Part shown: positions 25,083 through 33,096 of the stretch, in pieces | How the letters are laid out: each line of letters opens with the position of its first letter | Numbering within the stretch: position 1 is the first letter of the stretch | DNA from: an uncultured Spirochaetaceae bacterium | GTDB taxonomy: Bacteria > Spirochaetota > Spirochaetia > Sphaerochaetales > Sphaerochaetaceae | Assembly (NCBI GenBank): GCA_944392975.1 | Contig: CALXYN010000016.1 | Coordinates: 1-42,563 of the forward strand | DNA: 42,563 nt | Direction: 5' to 3' | Program-made: the position numbers and the translations under genes | The notes under the pieces: generated by a model | Told to the model about the DNA's origin: nothing | Databases searched by the model: none | What the model saw: the letters and a program-made list of their open reading frames with translations, nothing else

Positions 25083-26228
25083 TCACTCTTCTTTTATAAA
25101 GCCATCTTCCATTATAACAAATTCATTTCCATCCCTGTCCTCGGCTGTTATGATTGCAGTATCTGAACCGACAGGGATTGTTAATGTCAGAAGGGAATCG
25201 TTGGCTTTTTCCCTTGCTTCAGCAGTTTTCAGACTATCTGGTCTAGGACCACCGAGCGTGATAGAAGTACTTCTCATTCTGTCCCATTCAGGCAGGGCGA
25301 AATACTCGATACATCCAGCGCTCGTGCTTTCTTCTGCAAGACTCAGCTCTGAAACATATCCCGCATTCTCATCCTGCTCAAGGTAGAGCCTTATAAGACG
25401 GCTGGATACATTATCAGTGGAGTAATTCTCAATCTTTCCATTCTTCACTTCAGCAGAGAAATATCTTACGATATGTCCGAAAAGCATGAATGGGCGCGTT
25501 GCGGAGAAATATCCATTCACTGACGTCTTATCGAGTGCGCGGAAGATATCTGAAGAGTAGATAGTCGGAATGAAGCTTCTGCCATTTTTCAATGTTGTTA
25601 TTGTTGTTGCAAAATCTGATCCAGGGAGAAAAGAGAACTCTAGATCCGTACCTTCTTCATCTCTGAGGCTTCCCTTTACAAGCTCTAGTTCATTAAGCCT
25701 GTCCCGTTCATAAATAAGAAGAGAAGAGTCTTCCTTCTCGTCCAGATAATCATCTTCTCCAAGTCCGAGGAGGTCTGACAGTACAGATGCTGCTAGCGCA
25801 AGATTCCCATCTTCATCAAGAACCTGTCCCCAGTCGGCAGATGGAACTGGAGCGGATGCAAAAGGAATCATTGGCTCAGAGTTGTCCAATGGTTCTGAAA
25901 GATGTCTGAATCTCTGTATTTCAGGAGCTGAGAGGACCGTTGCATCCTCAGCCTCTTTGTAACTTCTGTATACAGGCAGGTAGAGCAGGGCTGTCGGCTT
26001 TTTCTCAATAGGAAAATCCGTAGCGGCCTCTTCAGTCTCTATCACTTTTCCATTCTCGATATTCTGTATGTAACTGCCATTTCCTGTTATGATTTTTGCC
26101 TTGTTTGCAACAAGATGTGCGAAATCGCTGTTTTCTTCTTCCGTATTTATTGAAAGAACATCTCCCTGCTGAAGGCGCAAGGCCTTTCTGAGGATGATGT
26201 CTGCATATCTTTCCATCAGCATGTTCAT
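25083..26228 (-). CDS. Degenerate M29-family aminopeptidase homologue
   Basis: 381 aa, cytoplasmic. The N-terminus (YADIILRKALRLQQGDVLSI), the TDLEFSFLPG strand, the SVNGYFSATRPFMLFGHIV segment and the ENAGYVSELSLAEES block follow the order of AmpS/PepS metallo-aminopeptidases. The residues expected to bind the metal pair are changed: the PTEEVF motif reads PTIYSSDIF, the GE of the GELALV block is SE, and the DENAxxHIALG motif is replaced by EWDRMRSTSITLGG with no His. It is therefore probably inactive as a peptidase or has a new role. There is no Shine-Dalgarno site; a perfect TATAAT lies 8 nt before the ATG. Homology is moderately sure, loss of activity an inference. Confidence 0.78.
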   Translation of the reverse strand: MNMLMERYADIILRKALRLQQGDVLSINTEEENSDFAHLVANKAKIITGNGSYIQNIENGKVIETEEAATDFPIEKKPTALLYLPVYRSYKEAEDATVLSAPEIQRFRHLSEPLDNSEPMIPFASAPVPSADWGQVLDEDGNLALAASVLSDLLGLGEDDYLDEKEDSSLLIYERDRLNELELVKGSLRDEEGTDLEFSFLPGSDFATTITTLKNGRSFIPTIYSSDIFRALDKTSVNGYFSATRPFMLFGHIVRYFSAEVKNGKIENYSTDNVSSRLIRLYLEQDENAGYVSELSLAEESTSAGCIEYFALPEWDRMRSTSITLGGPRPDSLKTAEAREKANDSLLTLTIPVGSDTAIITAEDRDGNEFVIMEDGFIKEE

Positions 26229-26236
26229 AATGCCGG

Positions 26237-26242
26237 ATTATA
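26237..26242 (-). promoter_or_regulatory. -10 box directly upstream of the M29-like gene
   Basis: A consensus TATAAT on the minus strand, 8 nt before the ATG, without an obvious -35 box at normal spacing. It would give a leaderless or nearly leaderless transcript. Confidence 0.5.
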
Positions 26243-26278
26243 CAGAAACGATGAAAATAAATCATCAATGCAGAGAAA

Positions 26279-26305
26279 CAAAAAACTCCTCGGTCTGAGG
26301 AGTTT
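26279..26305 (-). terminator. Intrinsic terminator of tRNA-Gly
   Basis: On the minus strand, stem AACTCCTC/GAGGAGTT with an AGACC loop and a following T run. Confidence 0.9.
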
Positions 26306-26309
26306 GTAG

Positions 26310-26381
<72 letters not shown>

Positions 26382-26400
26382 ATTGACGCTAACGGACAAG

Positions 26401-26429
26401 ACATTACACAAAAGAGAAAACAGTGTCAA
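26401..26429 (-). promoter_or_regulatory. Promoter for tRNA-Gly
   Basis: On the minus strand: perfect TTGACA, 17-nt spacer, TAATGT, ending 19 nt before the tRNA. Confidence 0.8.
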
Positions 26430-26495
26430 TAAGAATTATTAAGTTTTTTACTATCTGTATAGCTCAATCATTGAATATCATGGACAGAAACTGAT

Positions 26496-27470
26496 TCATT
26501 CTCTTTTTTCATCCCTCCATTCCTGAGGAGAGCAGCCTGTTTCTTTTCTGAATACCTTTATGAAGTAGCTTGGATAGGAGTATCCACACATCTCTGCAAT
26601 ATCTTTGACTTTCAGGTTTGTCGTATTGAGAAGCTGCTTTGCATTAGATAGTCTCTTCCTTGTCAGGTACTGCGAGAAATGAATTCCCGTTTCCTTGCTG
26701 AATATTGCGGAGAGATACTGTGTACTGTATCCAAGCTCATCTGCAATCATATCAAGGCCAATCGAAGGATTCCTGAAATTCTCATCAATATTTGCTGTTA
26801 TTCTTTGCATGAGATCCTTTGAATAAGAGCCGTCTGAGATGCTAGATGTGGACCTTTCAAGAAATGAAACCTGCATTCTGTAGTCATCCTCATCTTTTCC
26901 GAACCGTTTAGCAAAGAATGCAGGATCAATGGGAATGGCTTTCTCTTCACTTTTCTTTTTCCATTCGCTGAGTGTGTTGAAGAATGCCTGCCCACCTTCT
27001 TGGAAAGAAGCTGCAAGATTCTGTATGCAGCCAGAGAGTTCCAGCGCTTTTCTCTCATCCAGGATTGACCATGCAGTTTCAAGACTGAGTCCGAGGAAAT
27101 GGTTTCTTTCCTCATCCATCAGAATCTTCTCTATTGTACTGTAGCGTACAGGCTTCAGAATGTAATCCTTTATACCGAGTTTTATTGCTTTCTGGGCATA
27201 TTCGAATTCCCCGAAGCCAGATATTATATAATAGTTTGTTGTTTCGCTCTCCACAGCCTGTTTAATCTCATAAATAGCTTCAAGCCCGGAAAGATCCGGC
27301 ATCCTGATGTCTGAAAAAACAATGTCAGGAGGGGACTGCAGGCAAGCATTTCTAAGAGCTTCCCCAGTGTCGACAATCATATAATCCGTATATGGCGATG
27401 GATACTGCTCCATAAAGTGCGAGAGAATAGATCTCATCGCGTTCTCGTCATCAGCTATCAGAATTTTCAT
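26496..27470 (-). CDS. YesN-type response regulator with AraC DNA-binding domain
   Basis: 324 aa. The receiver domain (about 1-120) has the acidic pair DD at residues 7-8, the phosphoacceptor Asp54 in FSDIRMPD and the conserved Lys106 in YILKP. A variable helical linker follows, then a C-terminal AraC-type double helix-turn-helix (about 225-322, with IADELGYSTQYLSAIFSKETG and IAEMCGYSYPSYFIKVFRKETG in turn). It overlaps the end of the kinase gene by 20 nt, with GGAG 8 nt before its ATG, so the two are coupled. Such pairs normally control an adjacent carbohydrate ABC operon, here the divergent one. Confidence 0.95.
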   Translation of the reverse strand: MKILIADDENAMRSILSHFMEQYPSPYTDYMIVDTGEALRNACLQSPPDIVFSDIRMPDLSGLEAIYEIKQAVESETTNYYIISGFGEFEYAQKAIKLGIKDYILKPVRYSTIEKILMDEERNHFLGLSLETAWSILDERKALELSGCIQNLAASFQEGGQAFFNTLSEWKKKSEEKAIPIDPAFFAKRFGKDEDDYRMQVSFLERSTSSISDGSYSKDLMQRITANIDENFRNPSIGLDMIADELGYSTQYLSAIFSKETGIHFSQYLTRKRLSNAKQLLNTTNLKVKDIAEMCGYSYPSYFIKVFRKETGCSPQEWRDEKRE

Positions 27471-29178
27471 GGATATTTATCTCCACAGTGCAACCGCATC
27501 CGGGACTGCTTGTTATTTTCACATCCGCCTCGCTATCCATTATCCTTATTCTCTCAAGGCTGTTTGAGATACCAATTGATGAATGATAATCGGTAGCAGT
27601 CATGTCAAAACCAGCTCCGTTGTCACTTATTGTGATATTCAGAATTCCGTTTCTCAGGTTGCTTGTAATCTTTATCGTACATGTTTTACCACTAGGCTCT
27701 ATTCCATGTATCACCGCATTCTCCGCAAAGGGCTGTATCAGCAGACGAGGAACATTTAGGCTTCCTGTCATTTCTCCTTCCTCTACAACATATTCGAGAC
27801 GCTCTCCAAATCTTATCTTCTGCAGCAGGAGATAAGACTTTATGAAGTTCATTTCCTCCGAGAGTGTGACGAGATTGTCCTTACGGAGCACATAGCGGAG
27901 AAGCTCGGAGAGGCTATACAGACCTTCCGCCAGTTCTGGGTATTTCATATCGTAAAGCAGGGCGATGAGGCTATTGAGCGTATTGAACAGGAAGTGTGGC
28001 TGAAGCTGTGATATCAATGCTCTGTTCTCTGCCTTCTCCTGTGCAAGTTTTGCGATATAGTTTTTCTCAATGAGTTTTCTCAGATCCTCTGCTGCATGAT
28101 TGAGGCTTTCTCCGAGTTCCTCAAGCTCCCATCCTGTACGGCTGTGATAAACAGCGTTGAAATTGCCTTTCTCAATCTCTGAAAGGACCTCCTGCATGGC
28201 TGCAATTGGTTCTGAAATTCTTCTTGTGAATTGTCTGTTCAGGAATAGCGCTATGAGGAAGGCGACAATATAAGCAATTATTCCTATCACATAGATTGAG
28301 ACGGTTTGTCTTGTCATCGTTGCTTTGTCGAGAAGAATGTTGAGTGTATAAGGCGTTTTCGGGATTCTCTCTGAGAGATGTTCCAGAAGCCCTGGATCAT
28401 GTTCCGCAATCTTCAGCTGTCCGTTATCTTCCTCGGTTCTAAGCTTGTCATTCATGAAATCATCTGAAGCCATAGAGAATATAAGGTTGCCATCGTTATC
28501 TTCTATATATGCGATATAGGGGATATCGAAACGGAGATTCTCGAAAAATGCGCTGAAAGATGAAGGGAGAATATCGATTTTGATTACTGCATATGGCATC
28601 TTTGTTACAAGATTTCTGAGTGTGCATACAAGAGATATCCGCACCTTGTCATCTGCAGGACTGTAATATGGAGCGACATGTGGTGGAACGAACACAATGC
28701 TTCCATCAGCTTCTATCGCGTCCTTGTACCACTTTTCCTCCGTCCAGTCGTAATCATTTATAGGTGAGGAGAGGTTTATATTTGAATTGGAGTAGATTGT
28801 TCCGTTATCGCAGACAATCAGCGCACTGTAGAAATCATTGCTGACATAACGTATTGAGGAGATGAGGTTACCAAATGCATTGCCGAACCTGGTCTGATCA
28901 ACAAAGCTGATATTTTCCTGTTTTGAGAATCGGTTGAGCATCTGCATCACCTGATCACTGAAATAGGGCAGGATGATTATCTGCTCCAGATTATTGAGAT
29001 ACATTGAGATATTTTCAGCTGTACTGTTTATATATCCATTCATTAGCGTGATAACACGCATTGATGAGCGATGCTGCATCACTCCAGCTGCTATCATGAT
29101 GATGGAAATAAACGGGATTGCAGTACTGAGTATGAAGTATTTTGTCAGCTTGTTCAGCAGTTTTCCTTTTTTCAGCAT
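27451..29178 (-). CDS. YesM-type sensor histidine kinase
   Basis: 575 aa. Transmembrane helix 1 (about 15-33) and helix 2 (about 294-313) enclose a 260-residue extracytoplasmic sensor, probably of the Cache type. A HAMP segment (about 314-366) follows, then the His_kinase domain with phosphoacceptor His395 in QLQPHFLFNT, and an ATPase domain with N box FAENAVIHG and G boxes DNGAGFD and GISNSLERI. It phosphorylates the coupled AraC-type regulator. There is no Shine-Dalgarno site; an extended -10 (TGTTAGAAT) ends 6 nt before the ATG, which suggests a leaderless mRNA. A 14-bp palindrome just upstream of that box may serve autoregulation. Confidence 0.95.
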   Translation of the reverse strand: MLKKGKLLNKLTKYFILSTAIPFISIIMIAAGVMQHRSSMRVITLMNGYINSTAENISMYLNNLEQIIILPYFSDQVMQMLNRFSKQENISFVDQTRFGNAFGNLISSIRYVSNDFYSALIVCDNGTIYSNSNINLSSPINDYDWTEEKWYKDAIEADGSIVFVPPHVAPYYSPADDKVRISLVCTLRNLVTKMPYAVIKIDILPSSFSAFFENLRFDIPYIAYIEDNDGNLIFSMASDDFMNDKLRTEEDNGQLKIAEHDPGLLEHLSERIPKTPYTLNILLDKATMTRQTVSIYVIGIIAYIVAFLIALFLNRQFTRRISEPIAAMQEVLSEIEKGNFNAVYHSRTGWELEELGESLNHAAEDLRKLIEKNYIAKLAQEKAENRALISQLQPHFLFNTLNSLIALLYDMKYPELAEGLYSLSELLRYVLRKDNLVTLSEEMNFIKSYLLLQKIRFGERLEYVVEEGEMTGSLNVPRLLIQPFAENAVIHGIEPSGKTCTIKITSNLRNGILNITISDNGAGFDMTATDYHSSIGISNSLERIRIMDSEADVKITSSPGCGCTVEINIHENSDS

Positions 29179-29184
29179 ATATGG

Positions 29185-29193
29185 ATTCTAACA
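29185..29193 (-). promoter_or_regulatory. Extended -10 promoter of the kinase/regulator operon, leaderless geometry
   Basis: TGTTAGAAT on the minus strand (TG-n-TAGAAT), 6 nt before the kinase ATG. The -35 position is poor (ATACGG), in keeping with an extended -10 promoter that needs an activator. Confidence 0.6.
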
Positions 29194-29196
29194 TGT

Positions 29197-29210
29197 CGGA
29201 TAATTATCCG
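29197..29210. promoter_or_regulatory. Perfect 14-bp palindrome in the kinase promoter
   Basis: CGGATAATTATCCG, identical on both strands, occupies the space between the -10 box and the -35 position of the kinase promoter. It is a candidate operator. Confidence 0.55.
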
Positions 29211-29240
29211 TATATTAATTTTAAGTTAGTTTATGATAAA

Positions 29241-29260
29241 GAATTGCATGCATTCAATTC
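29241..29260. promoter_or_regulatory. 20-bp imperfect palindrome between the kinase and ABC operons
   Basis: GAATTG-c-ATGCAT-t-CAATTC: self-complementary except for one symmetric pair. It lies 88 nt before the binding-protein ATG, a suitable distance for an activator site. Confidence 0.45.
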
Positions 29261-29347
29261 TATTGTAAGAAAGTATTATTCCATATGAAAAAAGTATCAT
29301 TTACGAATTCATGACGGGCATTAAGAATATGACAAAAGGAGTTTCAG

Positions 29348-30607
29348 ATGAAAAAACTTTTCACAATTGTATTAGTTTCTTTTTGTACCATTGCTTCCCT
29401 GATGGCAGGTGGTTCAAAAGAGCAGGCTGCTGATGATGGAGCCCTTCATGGATCACTTACTGTAGCAACGAATGCATCTTCTCCAACATTCGAGGCAGTG
29501 GAAAAGGTCATAGAGCTTTTCATGGAGGAGAACCCTGGTGTAGAAGTAGAGTATACAACTTATGGAAGTGATTATGAAAACCTGATGAAAGCCAGGATGG
29601 CTGCAAATGATCTTCCTGATGTATTTGCAACACATGGATGGGCTGTAAACAGATATGCAGAATACCTGATGCCACTTAATGACCTGGAGCTCTCACAGCG
29701 CATATCCCCATCTGTCATCGACACTGTCACAACAGATGATGGAAGTATTGTGGCAATGCCAATCACGATGGAGCAGAGTGGTATCATTTACAATAAGACG
29801 ATTCTCAAGGAAGCTGGCTGGGATCATGTACCTCGCACTCTTGATGAGTTCTATCAGTGCTGTGAAGATGTGAAGGCACTTGGTATAGCACCTGTATATA
29901 TCACCGGAAAGGATACTCGTATACAGGCAAATATGATGGATATCATGGCTGTCTCGATGCTGATTACATGTAACGATGCCGGAGACAATGCTGAGCGTCT
30001 GTATGATGGCACATTCGACTGGTCAAAATGGGCACCTGTATCATCATTCATAACAGAACTCCGCGACAGAGGTTATACAAATGTCGATGCCACAACAGCT
30101 GATCCTATTTATACACAGGAGAAACTTGCTTTCGGCGAAGCTATGTTCAATTTCAATAATCAGGCAATGATCACATCAGCCTGGGAACTTAATCCAGATG
30201 CAGATCTTTCGATGATGCCGGTTCCTGCATTCCACGAAGATGATGAGCAGATATGGATTGGTGGTGAGAGAGAATGCTATGGAATCTGGAAGGACAGCCC
30301 AAATAAAGAGCTTGCAATTGCGCTCCTTGAATTCATGGCAAGACCAGAGAATGCGAAGATCGTCTGTGATATGGCTGGAATGCCTGCAGGTTTTATCGAT
30401 ATTGATTCCGAGCAGAAGCTCTCTGAAGATTATGCGCAGTTTGCTGATCTCAAGATTTATCCATACTTCGATCGTGAATGGTTGCCATCAGGTATGTGGG
30501 CAACAATGAGAACGATAGGAGGTGCTCTTACAGCTGGAGAGATGTCTGTTGAGGACTCCTGTCGTGCAATGAGTGATAGCTATCTTTCGCTTATGTCGCA
30601 GCAGTGA
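29348..30607 (+). CDS. Carbohydrate ABC transporter substrate-binding protein
   Basis: 419 aa, family 1 extracellular solute-binding protein for sugars or oligosaccharides. AAGGAG lies 7 nt before the ATG. The signal peptide (core TIVLVSFCTIASLM) ends in AGGSKEQ, where many relatives have a lipobox Cys; here it is Gly, so the mature protein should be free in the periplasm. Further features: FEAVEKVIELFMEENPGVEVEY, LPDVFATHGW, GIIYNKTILKEAGW and a C-terminal helical lobe with ALLEFMARPENAK. It is followed by a hairpin and two permease genes; no ATPase gene is in the cluster, so a shared MsmK-like ATPase must be encoded elsewhere. Confidence 0.93.
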   Translation: MKKLFTIVLVSFCTIASLMAGGSKEQAADDGALHGSLTVATNASSPTFEAVEKVIELFMEENPGVEVEYTTYGSDYENLMKARMAANDLPDVFATHGWAVNRYAEYLMPLNDLELSQRISPSVIDTVTTDDGSIVAMPITMEQSGIIYNKTILKEAGWDHVPRTLDEFYQCCEDVKALGIAPVYITGKDTRIQANMMDIMAVSMLITCNDAGDNAERLYDGTFDWSKWAPVSSFITELRDRGYTNVDATTADPIYTQEKLAFGEAMFNFNNQAMITSAWELNPDADLSMMPVPAFHEDDEQIWIGGERECYGIWKDSPNKELAIALLEFMARPENAKIVCDMAGMPAGFIDIDSEQKLSEDYAQFADLKIYPYFDREWLPSGMWATMRTIGGALTAGEMSVEDSCRAMSDSYLSLMSQQ

Positions 30608-30614
30608 TAAAAAC

Positions 30615-30639
30615 GGGAGCCTCCGGGCTCCCTTTATTT
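30615..30639 (+). terminator. Intrinsic terminator/attenuator between binding-protein and permease genes
   Basis: Perfect 7-bp GC stem GGGAGCC/GGCTCCC with a TCCG loop and TTTATTT tail, placed 7 nt after the binding-protein stop and just before the ribosome site of the next gene. Partial readthrough would give an excess of binding protein over permease. Confidence 0.8.
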
Positions 30640-30651
30640 CAAGGAGATATG

Positions 30652-31560
30652 ATGAAAAAGGAAAAACAGAGCATGAGGCGTTTCATCGGTTCTGATCCAC
30701 GGGCTCTGACGCTTCTTACGCTTCCAGCTGTCATTCTGTTCATAATGTTCGTTGTCGTCCCAATCATCTCAGGTATCAACATCTCTTTCACGAACTGGAA
30801 CGGATACTCACAGAATTACTCATACGTCGGTTTTGATAATTATCGTAAGATGGTGACCGATCCACAGGTATGGACATCGTTCCGCAATACCCTTATTTAT
30901 GGTTTTGGTTCAACACTCATACAGACAATACTCGGACTGGCATTGGCAATGCTTCTTTCAAGCAAATTCTTTTTCAGAAGTGGAGCAAGGACCGTTATCT
31001 ATCTTCCAGCTATGGTCGCGCAGTTGATCATAGGATATATATGGTACTTCATCGTTACATATGAACGCGGTGCGCTCAATGATATCATCCTTCTCTTTGG
31101 AGGAGATAAAGTTGACTGGATGAGCAAAGGATTCCGTGCCGTGATGATCATCACGTTCATTAACTCGATAGCATACTGCGGAAAAACCATGATCATATTT
31201 CTTGCAGGACTGCAGTCAATTCCTGCAATGTACAGGGAAGCTGCTTCAATTGACGGTGCGAATGCATGGCAGTCATTCAGACACATAACGGTTCCTCAGC
31301 TCCTTCCAGCATTCACGACAAGCCTTGTTTTGAATATCATCGGTGGACTGAAGATGTTCGGTCTTGTTGTCTCAATGACCAATGGTGGTCCTGGTTATGC
31401 CTCCCATTCACTCTCATCGCTGATTAACACTCTGTATTTTGCAAATCAGCAGGCCGGATATTCTGCTGCTGTCGGAATGTTCAGTTTTGTATTCATCGTA
31501 TTTGTCAATGTTCTGCTGAATAAATATCTGCAGAAGAAGGAGAGGCAGTATAATGGCTAA
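30652..31560 (+). CDS. Sugar ABC transporter permease (MalF/UgpA type)
   Basis: 302 aa from the ATG at 30652, which has AAGGAG with a 5-nt gap; the neighbouring ATG at 30649 is too close to it, and a longer frame back to 30604 would run through the hairpin. Six transmembrane helices are expected, starting with LLTLPAVILFIMFVVVPII. The cytoplasmic EAA loop that contacts the ATPase reads EAASIDGANAWQSFRHITVP. GGPGYAS and the C-terminal FVFIVFVNVLLNKYLQKKE are typical of the family. It forms the membrane channel with the next gene product, which starts inside its last codons. Confidence 0.95.
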   Translation: MKKEKQSMRRFIGSDPRALTLLTLPAVILFIMFVVVPIISGINISFTNWNGYSQNYSYVGFDNYRKMVTDPQVWTSFRNTLIYGFGSTLIQTILGLALAMLLSSKFFFRSGARTVIYLPAMVAQLIIGYIWYFIVTYERGALNDIILLFGGDKVDWMSKGFRAVMIITFINSIAYCGKTMIIFLAGLQSIPAMYREAASIDGANAWQSFRHITVPQLLPAFTTSLVLNIIGGLKMFGLVVSMTNGGPGYASHSLSSLINTLYFANQQAGYSAAVGMFSFVFIVFVNVLLNKYLQKKERQYNG

Positions 31561-32389
31561 AAAAAGAAGCACACTCGGTACAAGGTGGAACTGGCTCAAA
31601 TCCATTACAGCATTGGCTGTTTCGGTTTTCTTCTTTGCTCCTTTCTATATAATTCTTTCGCTTTCCTTCAAGCCTCGTACGGACAGGACAAGCTACTGGC
31701 TATTTCCCAAGGAACCGACATTTGATGCGTATGCATATGCACTTGACAGGGGAGATATAGGACTTGCAATCATTAACACTCTGATTGTCACGTTCTTCTC
31801 CGTTATCCTTGTCCTTATATTCGGGGCTATAGCGGCATATCCTCTTTCGCGGCATAAGACACGCCTCAATACCCTGATTCTCTCATGCTTTGTGGGCGTG
31901 ATGATGGTTCCGCCTCTGTCAGTACTTGTTCCAATTTATAAGGAACTTGTAACACTTGGTGGTATAAACACATACTGGGGAATCATACTTCTCACGGTAA
32001 CATACAGCCTGCCGATGTCTGTTTTCATGTTCACGAACTTTATCAAAAGCATCCCGAAGGAACTTGATGAAGCTGCATTGATTGACGGCTGTTCACAATT
32101 CATGATATTCCCGCGTATCATACTTCCGAACATGGCACCGGTAATCTCATCTGTGCTTATACTCACTAGCGTATCAATCTGGAACGATTACAGCTTCCAG
32201 CTCTATGTCCTTCAGAAGCCAAAGCTTAAGACAATCACACTTGCGATAAGCTCATTCTTCACTGAGGGAAACAGCAACATGCCAGCAGCTGCGGCTGCAA
32301 CCGTGCTTTCAGTTCTTCCTGTTGCTATAATCTATCTCTGTTTGCAGAAGTACTTTATACAGGGAACTATGGATAGTGCAATCAAATAA
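31553..32389 (+). CDS. Sugar ABC transporter permease (MalG/UgpE type)
   Basis: 278 aa, the second channel subunit. The ATG overlaps the first permease gene by 8 nt and has AGGAG about 10 nt upstream. Six transmembrane helices are expected; the N-terminus has FFFAPFYIILSLSFKP, typical of MalG-like subunits, and the EAA loop reads EAALIDGCSQFMIFPRIILP. The end (YFIQGTMDSAIK) resembles the GLTAGAVKG-type end of the family. The next gene starts 20 nt later with its own AAGGAGG-like site, so the operon continues. Confidence 0.95.
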   Translation: MAKKRSTLGTRWNWLKSITALAVSVFFFAPFYIILSLSFKPRTDRTSYWLFPKEPTFDAYAYALDRGDIGLAIINTLIVTFFSVILVLIFGAIAAYPLSRHKTRLNTLILSCFVGVMMVPPLSVLVPIYKELVTLGGINTYWGIILLTVTYSLPMSVFMFTNFIKSIPKELDEAALIDGCSQFMIFPRIILPNMAPVISSVLILTSVSIWNDYSFQLYVLQKPKLKTITLAISSFFTEGNSNMPAAAAATVLSVLPVAIIYLCLQKYFIQGTMDSAIK

Positions 32390-32409
32390 AACAATGCAAG
32401 GAGGATTAT

Positions 32410-33096
32410 ATGTGGAACGATGATATCTGCTTCGGGCAGAGTGTCGGAATGAAATTCGATGAAAATGGGGAAGCTCTGTTCTTCCCTGGCAATACGATGA
32501 TATGCCTTCTCGATCACAATAGCGAGGTATTCGATAGGGTAAGAAAGGAGCGGGATACAATCTCTGCTGAATTCCCGAAAAACGTATTCACGCCTCTTCC
32601 GGACGAAAGTCTTCACATGACAGCCATTGAAGGTGTCTGTGACAGAGTCAGGAACAAAGAACATTGGACAAGCTTATTACCTCTCGATGCCCCACTTTCT
32701 GAAACTGATGATCTCTTTGAGGAGAAATGGAATAGTGTTCCGGCATTTCCTGAAGTGAGGATGCGTTTCGATAATCTGTGGATTGAAAGCGGAATCTGTG
32801 TTGGACTATATCCAGATACGTATGGCGATGATGTCAGAATCAGAAACTGGCGGGATGCTGTGAGCGAAATAATGGGCCTTCGTTTCCCCGGACATGACAG
32901 ATATCGTTTTCACATCAGCCTCGGTTATGGCATAAGCATGCCTGATAGCCGGGAAATGGAGATACTATCCAGATTCAAGAATGATTTCGATGCAGAATGC
33001 AGAAAAGAGGGCTTTTCCTTCATTGTTCCTCCTGCAAGTATGACATATTTCGACAGCATGCTGTATTTCAGCCGCACGAGGATTCCAAGGCACTGA
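32410..33096 (+). CDS. DUF1868-type 2H phosphoesterase-like protein
   Basis: 228 aa, soluble. It has the two HxT/S motifs of the 2H phosphoesterase superfamily: LHMTAIEG (His69, Thr71) and RFHISLGYG (His168, Ser170), about 100 residues apart, with FFPGNTMICLL before the first. AAGGAGG lies 7 nt before the ATG. 2H enzymes hydrolyse cyclic phosphates such as 2',3'-cyclic nucleotide or ADP-ribose 1'',2''-cyclic phosphate ends; the substrate of the DUF1868 group is not known to me. Location downstream of a sugar importer suggests a cyclic-phosphate sugar or nucleotide derivative, which is inference. The next gene starts on its stop codon. Confidence 0.85.
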   Translation: MWNDDICFGQSVGMKFDENGEALFFPGNTMICLLDHNSEVFDRVRKERDTISAEFPKNVFTPLPDESLHMTAIEGVCDRVRNKEHWTSLLPLDAPLSETDDLFEEKWNSVPAFPEVRMRFDNLWIESGICVGLYPDTYGDDVRIRNWRDAVSEIMGLRFPGHDRYRFHISLGYGISMPDSREMEILSRFKNDFDAECRKEGFSFIVPPASMTYFDSMLYFSRTRIPRH

